Part shown: piece after piece, positions 52,600 to 62,100 of the stretch | Numbering within the stretch: the first letter of the stretch is position 1 | Layout: every line of letters begins with the position of its first letter | NCBI GenBank assembly: GCA_023853785.1 | Contig: JAJIRX010000792.1 | Location: forward strand, 99,665 to 163,664 | Direction: 5' to 3' | DNA length: 64,000 nucleotides | Origin: Psilocybe azurescens | Taxonomy: Eukaryota > Basidiomycota > Agaricomycetes > Agaricales > Agrocybaceae | Notes under the pieces: generated by a model | The model's input: only the letters and a program-made list of their open reading frames with translations | Told to the model about the DNA's origin: nothing | The model's database searches: none | Made by a program: the position numbers and the translations under genes

Positions 52600-53184
52600 A
52601 TGACGGCCGCTCCAGCCGTTGTAGGCCAACCTTGTGTGCGCTTGCGTTCTCCGGGCGTATTAAATCTGTGGAACAGCAGCAATGTAATATGAACTTTCCA
52701 AAGCATTTACTCACTATGCAATACGCTTCAAGCTATTTAACGGTGAGCATTCGGACGCTTATCTTTACCTTTCTGTACGCTCACAGTGTTTTATACAGAA
52801 AAGTATTATAGCTCTCAAATAATCTAATGTTCTTTATAGGGACTCCCATTTGTTCGAAAGATCTCTCCAACGACAATTTTTGGAACGACATGAACTACCA
52901 TATCTCCAGGTGGCAGTGGTTACATATGCTCAATATAATTGCTGAGTATTTCTTCGAAAAATGTTATGCAACAAAGTTGTGATTGTATGCTCCGTTGAAA
53001 ACTTCTCAGTGTGTCCCAGAGATGAGAATTTATCAAGAAAAATATCAGCTGACGCTCTTTCTACACTTGTAACAACACAAGTACATAGAGGATTTATATA
53101 AAAACAATGTTCTTTTACAAGGTATAAACAGGTCCAGTCGTTCTAATTAAAAGAACTTTCTTGTATGTCCTTTGGCCAGGCAGA
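52600..53184. other. Intergenic between convergent genes; no gene seen
   Basis: AT-rich DNA with likely 3' untranslated sequence from both sides. No frame with coding character. Confidence 0.5.
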
Positions 53185-54386
53185 TTACAACATATCAACA
53201 AGGCCGCTGCCAACCTGGGACAAGTTGTAGTACCAGCGGGCAGGGTAGGTCTACGGAAAGGTTCGAGTCAAAGTCATCGATTGATTCAAAGAATCTTACC
53301 TGAATGTAGCAAACACCATCTTCAAGAACGATTTCATTGGCAGAGCCGTTCTTGGTCTTCTCGACGATGCGGATCTTGAAGGTTTTCGATGCAAGGGTCT
53401 CAGCCAAACCCTCCTGGAGCATGTCATCTTTATCAAAGCCTTGGCTGGTCAACTGATCTTTGAGATTCCTTCATTTCCGTTCAGTCAGAAGCATGCTCAA
53501 TCAGTGAGAAAAAGCAGACATACTTGAAGTAGAGCAAAGTAACTTCACCAAACTTCTTCTGCCAGTCCTTGTCTTCCTTCTTCTCCAACAGCGCCGCGTA
53601 GTTCTCCTCGAAGTTAGGTTCGAGAACCACGTCGGACATGTTAATGATTTTGCCGATGTCCTCTTGGACTTCCTCGATCTCTTCCTGGTAGGAAGTATTA
53701 ATCGAATGCTGGGCGAATAGCCCAAACCCCTCATGCGGGGCGTTGTCAATGGCTGGACCGATCTCATCGCTGAGCCGGCTTTGGTTGTAGCCAAGGCGGC
53801 TCTGGTTGAAAAAGAATGCGGAACACCCCGTCTTTCACGTCAGCATCAATAGTAGGGGCCTGTTATAGGCAGACTATTCAGTCAGAGTCAAAAAAGCATA
53901 TCGAAGAGAAATCTTACGTCGTCTCCAAGCTCGTTGACGGTGACGGTGAGTTGGGCTTCCGAGACGGCGTTCTGGAAATATTCTTTACCAAGGTCGCCGT
54001 ATTTGTCGACGAAGGCCTTGATTCCGTTAATGAACCCGTCGATATAGCTGAGGTTGTCAAATTTACATTCAATAATCAATAAGATTGGATAAAAATTCTG
54101 AAGTCATACCCGGTGAAGGTGCGGCCAGCCTGTTCTGCGGACAAGGATTCACCATAGGCCCAGACGGCATTGACGTCGATGTTGATGGCGAGAGCGAAAC
54201 CAAGAATATCGTTGATGTCACTCTCATAGTCGTCCTTTTGGATTCATATTTGTCACGGACTAAAGGCATAAATTTAGCAAAAGCTCTTTAAATTTTCGAA
54301 AAGCAAGAGATACTGACGGTCTTTGCGAACAGCGAGAGGGAGTTTCTCAACAGGGGCTTGGGAGTGAAAGCGGGTTTTCTGGGCAT
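53185..54386 (-). CDS. Unrecognised acidic protein of about 290 residues
   Basis: Not recognised. From ATG 54386: MPRKPAFTPKPLLRNSLSLF, then VRDKYESK, INDILGFALAINIDVNAVWA, YIDGFINGIKAFVDKYGDLG, a strand-rich piece LTVTVNELGDD, FQNAVSEAQ, NTSYQEEIEEVQEDIGKIIN, WQKKFGEVTLLYFKNLKDQL, TFKIRIVEKTKNGSANEIVL and a C-terminus PARWYYNLSQVGSGLVDML to TAA 53185. At least four introns are present; no signal peptide, no membrane helix and few cysteines. One frame change lies in an A4 run at 54236-54239. Lineage-restricted in appearance. It is divergent from the next unknown gene, 748 bases away. Confidence 0.6.
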
Positions 54387-55134
54387 TTTGGTTGTTGATC
54401 GAGTGTGAAGTTTGCAAATGAAGGTGCTTTTCCAACAGTGAACTCAGGTTGCTTTAATACGATTTCTAAAGTCCCAACCAAAGAAAAAAGTTCATAAACG
54501 GTTGATATTGAATGATGGAGCCAAGTAAATTTCCTTGACCGTCAATCTGGGGTAGATAGCACCAGCGTCGACTTACACGTTGAAAATGCGCAGCACCACA
54601 GGGTACAGGGTCATCCAAAGGTCATTTGGACAGTTCAGAAGAAATGGGCGTCCACTCAAAAGGAGTCCAAGAAGGGTTGGGGACGCTCGGCGTCCGTGGC
54701 AATGAAAGACAGGTTGAAGGTCGTGTCCAATAGCAGGAATGGTTTATGCAGAGTCGTCATCGAAATTTGGTGTTGTCGCACTTAAGCCGAGCGGCACTCC
54801 TAGCTTCTGCAGAGCCAAAAGTAAGATTAATGGCGTTGAAGGCGTCCCAAGTTATTTTTAAGAGACATACCGCCGCCCAGCTCTCTATCCTTCAGCATGT
54901 ACATGTTGAAGGGTGAAGGGGTATGGGAATCCAATTGATCAGCGTATAATTGAAATGCCAGGTAAAAATTCCCAGTGGTGACGCGCCGAGGCGTGGCCGG
55001 TAACATTCAAACTGATTAGGTACCTGTGCCAGAAATAGAGGCAGAAAACAGAATCGTTAGGTCTCATTTCCTTGTCCAACCTTGTAAGAAGAAAGATCCC
55101 CCATAACTCGCGCCGCAGAACTACATAGAGAAAT
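54387..55134. other. Region between two divergent unknown genes
   Basis: Likely shared upstream region. I see no motif or credible frame. The minus frame at 54939-55172 is unsupported. Confidence 0.5.
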
Positions 55135-56298
55135 ATGTCAGCAGAACTGTAAGTCTGGATTTTCGACAACATGCCTTTACTTGTTTGACGAGCGTTACTT
55201 CTGCCTCAGTCCCTTGAAGATACGGGTGGATATACGCGATAAATGGGACTCGCCCAAAGGAGTGGTCCAAAAATGTGTCGACAACCTCACAAAGACACTT
55301 GGGCACAAAATTGTGCCATATGTGCAATGGTTGCAGTTTTACAACGCAGTCAAGGGCGTATACCCTGACAAAGCGTTATTCATACCCGCCATTGCGCGGG
55401 TAGTGAATTCATTTTATGGGCGGCTGCTGGTGAGGATTGAAGACGACGTCAATAGCGAGTGGACCGAGCAGTTGCTCGAAAAGCTCACGAAGAGGCCCAA
55501 TGCCAACTGGTTGTTACAAATCGAGGTGAGGGACAACTATAGAGAGTTCACGGGAACTGACGAGATTTAAAGGCTTCCACTGGACGTCGTCCAACGGTGG
55601 CATTGAAAGATAATTTGGGCGTATTCACGCTCGAGATTCCGAATCGCGAGCTCCCAATGAATGCATCGATTGACTCAATGTTCGATCAGGACTTGGATCG
55701 TCTTTTTCCTCCGAGTCTGCAGAATCATCGTCAACTGCTATAGTAAACGATGATGAGTGGGCAGAGGTCATTCCTGGATATAGCACAGGAACTTCGCATA
55801 CGTCAACAACATCTTCCCCTCCCATTCCGATGGCCCCACGTGCACAGGAACTACCCGATATAGATATACTGGATCGCCCTGCGCAGCTGTTCAAGGCTAC
55901 TACGCCTTACTTCTTGACCGTCGACGCAAGGACTAGCCCGCTTGTCATACAAGGTAGTCATCAGCCTAGCCTCGAGCTTTTAGCTGCGTACTTGAAAAAG
56001 TGGGCAAAAACGAATATGAATGATAGCCTCAAGGTATGTACTTTCATGGTACCAAACTGCAGAAATTATTTTGACCCTAGTGCTTCAGAGACCGATACTG
56101 AAAGTGAACCTAGTCGAATCCTTATTCGTATTCGGAGTCATCGATGCTATCGAGATTGAGCCTGCAATGGTTATGCGTGAGCCATCACCGCTAAACCCGG
56201 CGATCATATTAGCATTCGTAGAGGGAGTCCTTGGTTATAAGGAAACACACACCACAGGAAGACAATGGGTGTTCAAGCTCGTAAACCCCTTAAAATAA
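55135..56298 (+). CDS. Unrecognised protein with Ser-rich middle linker
   Basis: Not recognised. Exon 1 (MSAEL, ATG 55135) splices to PLKIRVDIRDKWDSPKGVVQ. Next come KIVPYVQWLQFYNAVKGVYP, RVVNSFYGRLLVRIEDD and WTEQLLEKLTKRPNANWLLQ. After an intron near 55527-55570 there is GVFTLEIPNRELPMNASIDS. A frame change near 55684 leads into a Ser/Glu-rich linker (SSESAESSSTAIVNDDEWAE). Then come ELPDIDILDRPAQLFKATTP, SLELLAAYLKKWAKTNMNDS, and after an intron VNLVESLFVFGVIDAIEIEP, ending VFKLVNPLK at 56298. The two globular halves joined by a linker are clear, but the function is not. Confidence 0.6.
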
Positions 56299-56658
56299 TG
56301 TAGAATGTGTAAAGCCTTATCTTTAGACCATGCACATGAGCTATAGCTAGTCATAATGGATCTGGCGAAGTCGTTGATAATCCAGAGGTTGCTCAAATCG
56401 GTGTGTGTGTGTGTCAATGCAGTATTCGAGTCAACGGCGACAAGAGTCTAGTGACATCGCCTCACAGTCAGCATTATGCTGGCAAGTCAACTGCTAGCTT
56501 CGTAATTGCGATAGATAGGGCTGAGAACAAGAATCGAGTGTAACAGATTCTTGGGTTTGGGGAAAGCCTGGAAGAGGGTCGAGAATTCAAATCTGTTACT
56601 TTAGTGAAATTAGTAGCATAAAATAGATGCGACCCCTCGTGACCAGCACTTTGAGCGT
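56299..56658. other. Short intergenic stretch; no gene seen
   Basis: Only a short GT microsatellite near 56400-56414 stands out. Confidence 0.5.
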
Positions 56659-57008
56659 AACACGTCGGGACCTTTAATATTCAGGTGCCCTTTGTAGAGG
56701 TATAACAAGGGTTGTAAAAATTTTCAATTATAAATCGACTTTGAACTTTGGAAAGTGTTTTATATGTGGGGAAGCCTGAATTGTCCTTAAGGAACTTTGT
56801 AGAGAAATCATGGGCATACATTCTTCTACAAAGCTGCTTTGAATTCTGTGCCCACTCAATTCAAGGCAACTTCGTAGGTCGTCACGTATTTGTGCTATTA
56901 AAGTCAATTCAGGTCTCCTCTGCAAAAGTTAACCTACATTTGAAAAATTTTACAACCCTAATTATGCCTCTACAAAGGACTCTTGAATATCTAAAATCCC
57001 GATGTGTA
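56659..57008. mobile_element. Fold-back/MITE-like element with about 65-base imperfect inverted repeats
   Basis: The left arm (56659 to about 56725) contains CCCTTTGTAGAGGTATAAC and GGGTTGTAAAAATTTT. The reverse complement of the right arm (about 56945-57008) contains TCCTTTGTAGAGGCATAAT and GGGTTGTAAAATTTT. Similarity extends outward to ACACGTCGGG / ACACATCGGG. The inside also has small complementary pieces (CTTTGTAGAG near 56797, CTACAAAG near 56825). No protein is encoded. Exact ends and target duplication are not certain. Confidence 0.7.
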
Positions 57009-57208
57009 AGGGATCAACTCCAAACAAGGGATGAACACGAAACACCCCAAAGCAAACCCTAGCGCACGCTAAACAGAAAGAAACCGATTTCCACCAATCA
57101 GCAGAAAGAAAAAAAGGCTGAAAAGTTTTCTTCTTCTTCCGAGGTGGTGGTAAGAAGAGAAAAATCTGAGTCGATTCAAGTGTACGAGAGACTTGAGTCA
57201 CGCTATAA

Positions 57209-57261
57209 CAGAGAGGACGGTCTTTTTTTTTTTTTTAATCAAGTATGCAGAGAGGACGGTC
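57209..57261. repeat. 14-base direct repeat flanking a T14 tract
   Basis: CAGAGAGGACGGTC occurs at 57209-57222 and again at 57248-57261. The 25 bases between are fourteen T followed by AATCAAGTATG. A perfect short duplication around a homopolymer A/T tract is what target-primed reverse transcription leaves. Confidence 0.7.
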
Positions 57262-58097
57262 CAAAATGTTGAATTCACTACATACATCTATAATATAAGA
57301 GAAGGTTTTTCTAAAAAGGAAGTACAATGACTAAGGATTTCAGAAAAGGAAATTTCAAATTACTTAATCATGACAAAGCACACAGCTGTGTTTTGGGGCC
57401 CGCAACGGACCCTTTTGAAATAAACAACCAGTGGGTGATGGCAAACAATGAATTTGGTGCCACACAGCCTAAAGAAACATTCTGTGCCTAAATAATACAC
57501 CCTCAGTATATCTTCTATTAGCTATATCAGCTGTATTGACACAGCTTTGAGTGGCTTTGGGAACAAATAAATATGTACACTCTTGCATGCACAGTGCACC
57601 AAGAGCAAGTGGGTCAATAAATCTGTGTTAAAGACTATTTGAATGGGATATTTCTGTCTGTAGATATTGTGGTTGTTTGACACCTTTTAATGGAGACTAT
57701 GTATTTTATAAATGAGTAGAAAGGCTGAAATAAATACCACTGAATAAATATTAAAACAGGAGGTATTGTGGACAGTGAACATGTTGGTATGGAATGAAGT
57801 ATGGTTGGAACTATTTAAATAAAATAAAGGTGTAGATAGGAAGATAACACTGGGATACAATTTTGCAATTGAAAATAGATGGTATCCAGTGCTGTACAGG
57901 TGATAAAACTATGTTTTTGAGAAAGAAGCTCCAATATGCTTTACTCATGTAAAAATAAATACACTGTTAACTATTGGGTGTAAGAATTGACTTTTAAATG
58001 TTATTCTGCTATAAGCTGTAGATTGATGTGACTAATTTGCAGCATGAATGTAGTGGGATTCAGGGGCAGCTATTTTGATTATGAAGAGAAAAAGTGT

Positions 58098-58500
58098 AAG
58101 CTATGGATTTTAAAATAGCAGTGTTGCAGATGCTGTGGATATCAAAACATTGTTGGATAGTCAAAAAATAGTCAAGTAATGTATAAAATATAGGGTATCA
58201 GAGACAATGATTGATGAATCCTTGAGAGTGGGTGGGGTGGTGGAGTGGTGGAGGTGGGAGTGGATCAATAGGTATGAACTGCAGTTGGTAGCAAGAATGA
58301 GTTGAATGTTGGAACCATTGTTTAAATAGTATTGATAACATAGATAATGTAAGCTATGAAATTTAAAATAGCACAGTGCTGCAGGTGCTGTGCATATCAG
58401 GTTATTGCTGGATAGTCAATGGGTGGTGGAGTATTGTATAAGATATAGAGTAGCAGAGGCAATGATTGATGAATGTTTGGCAGTGGAATGGGCAGAGGTG
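58098..58500. repeat. Diverged direct repeat inside the Helitron
   Basis: GTAAGCTATGGATTTTAAAA (58098 on) and GTAAGCTATGAAATTTAAAA (58347 on) begin two copies of about 150 bases. Both continue through GGATAGTCAA, GTATAA and GAGGCAATGATTGATGAAT-like segments. The period is about 249 bases. Confidence 0.7.
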
Positions 58501-58794
58501 TAAATTTAAAAGAGCATGGTGGAGAAGATACCATGAAATGATTGCAGCAAGTGTGATATAGTTCCAAATATTAGTTGATTTTGTTGAATATTTGCAAAAC
58601 AATGAAATATTTAAATGTGGATGGTGCTGTAGATGATGTGTATAAAATGTTTGTATATTTGTGAACTGTTATTGATTATGAATTGGACTATGGAGCTATA
58701 GTTCCAGCAAGCTGTTAGGCTGGCTGTGAAGCAGAGGAGAGAGATGGAGTGGATCTCAGATCCTCTGATGTGTTATATGAGTGATGAATATTAT

Positions 58795-59000
58795 TTATTT
58801 TTTAAATGAGGGAGTGCAAAACACTGACAAACAGGGAGATGAGCGCAGCTCATCTCCCCAATGAATTATATGAATAAACAATATTATTTATTTTTCAATA
58901 AGATGGTGCAAATCACTGACAAATAAGGGAGGGGGATGAGCACAGCTCATCTCCCCCAATGTGTTATATACATAGATAACCAATATTATTTACTTTTCAA
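58795..59000. repeat. Tandem copies of a palindromic unit near the Helitron 3' end
   Basis: A unit of about 90 bases (TATTATTTATTTTTCAA ... TGCAAA.CACTGACAAA) repeats two to three times. Each unit ends in a hairpin: GGGAGATGAGC-GCA-GCTCATCTCCC near 58839 and GGGGATGAGC-ACA-GCTCATCCCC-like near 58935. Confidence 0.72.
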
Positions 59001-59118
59001 TGAGGAGGCGCAAGGCGCCACAAGGGGTCTGGGGCGCAGCCCAGCGAGCTGTTGACCCTGCCGTGAAGCACAGGGGAGCGAGCGAATCCCCGACGCGTAG
59101 CGGCGGTCATAAAGCTCG

Positions 59119-62100
59119 TCTATAATATAAGAGAGCACGATGACTAAGGTTACTCAAAAAGGAGAATCAAATTAAGTAAGTCAAATTACTTAATCATGAC
59201 AAAGCACACCTATTGTGTTTTAGGGCCCAAGCGGGCCTTCTAAAATAAACAATGTAAATCAGACCCGGAACTTTGAGAGCCCGCGTAGAGCTGAACCTTT
59301 TAAAATAAACAATCAGTGGCTGATGGCAAACAACGAAATTGGTGCCATGAAGCAACCATGAGGTCCCCACAACGCTGCTTTGCATCCCACACAGCCTAAA
59401 AAATATTCTGTGCCAACATTCCTGAGAATAACACACTTTCAAAGCATCTATTAGCCATATTCAGCCATATTGAAGCTACTTTGGGTGGTAATTTTGGCTT
59501 TGGTGAGTGTTCTATAACACTGTAGCTCTGTATAAGTCCTCAAACCCATGCAGACTGTAGTTTTCTGCTCCTTCTTCGCTTTTTCCCTATTTTTTTGGTG
59601 AATAAAGCCCTTATATCTCATTTCTGACTGTTCTAACTTCTACACAGTGTGTTTTCTGTGTTTCTTTAGTGAGTAATAAGTCCAATAACCATTCTGACTG
59701 ATATATCATATCTTTTTGTATTGCAGAACTCTGTCCCTCTTCTTTCTGTGTTTGGATCCAGTGGTGGTGGTGATTGTGCCATTAAATTAAGACTTCTGGA
59801 CCATGTATGTTTTCTTTAATATTAATTCGACTTAGAAACCAAGTTAATCAGGTATATTTTATAGGCCTGAAACACCTCCAAATACTCCACGTCGTGTTCG
59901 TATTGCTGCACAGAGATCTGAACGTGATGCCCGTGCTTTAGAGAGCCCTCAAGCCCGTCGCACACCACATCAGACCAAATTCCCATATTGAACCACTAAG
60001 ATTTGAAATTCCTGATCTTTTAGCTGCTCTGCCTGTTCCTGTTCCTCCTGTGCTTGCTGTTGCTGTTCCTGCTCTTAATCCTCCTGCTGTTCCTGTTCTT
60101 GATGACCCTGCTCCTGCTCCTCTTCTGCAGCCTGCTATGTTTAATGGAGTTCAGTATAATAATTTACCTGCAAATTTAGCTCAACTTTTAGCAGCTGTTC
60201 CACCAGCTCCTTTACCACCACAACGAGGTGGCCGCTGTCTCCGTCCTGCACCTGCACCTGCACCTGCATTTGTGCCTGCACCTGTGCCTGCTGCTGCTGC
60301 TGCTTCTCTTCTCTCCAGCCTGCTATATTTAATGGAATCCAGTATAATAATTTGCCAGCAAATTTGGCTGAGCTTTTAGTAGCTGTTCCACCAGCTCCTT
60401 TACCACTGCAACAAGGTGGTCATCATGTTCATGCTCAGCCTTTTCCTGTATGTATTTTAAGTCTTTATAAGTTTAAACATAATATTAATGAGAAAATAGA
60501 TGCCTCCTCCTGTGCTTCTTGCACCTTTCAGCCTCCTCCTGAGCTTCCTGTGCCTCTTCAGCTTCCTCCTCCAATTGTTCCTGCTGTTCTGCACCATGTT
60601 CTTCCTGCACCACTTCCACCTCTACTTCCCAATGCCCATTCTCTTTTACGTGCTGCCCGACAGCCCTTTAGCCATGACTGGCCTGTCCATAATTTGGGAA
60701 AAATGGATGTTAAGTGTGCAAACTGTGGTGCTTTGCACTGGATGATTGAGTGTCTTACAAGTTCAACCAAGGATCTTATCACATTTGGAATGTGCTGCTT
60801 TAGTGGGAAAATTGTTCTTCCAAAGCTGAAAAATCCTCCTCGAGAATTAGATGCATTGCTGAAGAATAATGATCCCCAAATCAAAAAACTTCCGCAATCA
60901 TATTCGGCAGTATAACAATGCTTTAGCCATGACCTCATTGGGAGTCACTGTTGACCATGCAATTAACAATAGGCCTGGACCTTATGTATTCAAAGTCCAG
61001 GGAAGGTTAACACATCGAGCTGGATCTCTTCTTCCTCAGATTGGTGTTACACCTTTATATGCTCAGCTATATATTTTGATCCTGTTGAAGCTCTCAATTT
61101 CCGTATGCGTCATCCTGCAAACTCTGGGCTGGATAGAACCACCATGAGTATTCTTCAGGACATGCTATATCGTTCTCATTCAGGTGTACAGCTGTATAAA
61201 CAGGCATTTGAAGTAACACATAACATGCCTATAGATCAGCAATGCACAATTGCTCTTCGCTATGAACGAGAAACTGATCGCAGACGCTATAATGAACCAT
61301 CAGCTGGCATCTAATGAAGTGGCTATAATCCTTCCTGGAGATGGTGATGAAGTATATCCCAATGGCAGGGATGTTGTCCTGAGACGAAGAGCTGGAGAAA
61401 GGCTGGAAACAATCAGTGAACTGCATCCCTTTATCTTCCACTTCATTATGTTCTTCTTTTTCCAACTGGGCAGTTAGGCTGGCATCCTAACATTCCTTTT
61501 AATGAGGCTGCAGAAATTGATGATGATCCTCCAGCTGCTGAGCTGGCTCCTAATGAGGATCAGGATGAGGATGCTATTGAAGCTCCACAGCCAAAAAGCG
61601 AAAATACATCTCACAAACAGAATATTTCCGTTATCGTCTTCATCCAAGAGAAGAAACAAATGAATCTCAACATTTGTTTTTGGCAGAAAAAACTTCTTCA
61701 GGAATTCATTGTAGACTGTTGGGCAGCTTCAGAGCAAAACAGATTACGGTGGGTTAGACAAAATCAGCAGAAGTTCAGAAATGATACACGTCAAGGTCTT
61801 ATGGATGCTATTGCAGCTGATCCTAATGCTGAAGGTGCAAATGTTGGCCAAAGGACTATTTTGCCTCTTCTTTGCTGGAAGCACACGAAACATGATTCAG
61901 AACTGCCAGGATGCTCTTGCTATCAATCGCTATTTTCATGGAGCTGATTTATTCATCACTGCTACTGCCAACCCAAGCTGGCCAGAAATCAAAGAGGCAC
62001 TTCTTCCTGGACAACAGTCTTCTGATCGTCCAGATTTGGTGGTCAGAGTCTTTCATGCAAAAATGAAAGAGATGCTCAATGATATTTGTAAAAATGGCAT

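Larger units (their letters stand above)
57287..59118 (+). mobile_element. Non-autonomous Helitron, complete
   Basis: The 5' end TCTATAATATAAGAGA follows an A (57286), the expected Helitron A|T target. The first 200 bases match the start of the second Helitron at 59119 (CAAATTACTTAATCATGACA, GATGGCAAACAA, CACACAGCCTAAA). The 3' end has a GC hairpin CCGACGC-GTA-GCGGCGG (59090-59106, one mismatch) followed by 12 bases ending CTCG at 59118; Helitrons usually end CTRR 10-12 bases after such a hairpin. The inside is AT-rich with no credible gene. It contains a 150-base direct repeat and palindromic repeats, listed separately. Confidence 0.78.
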
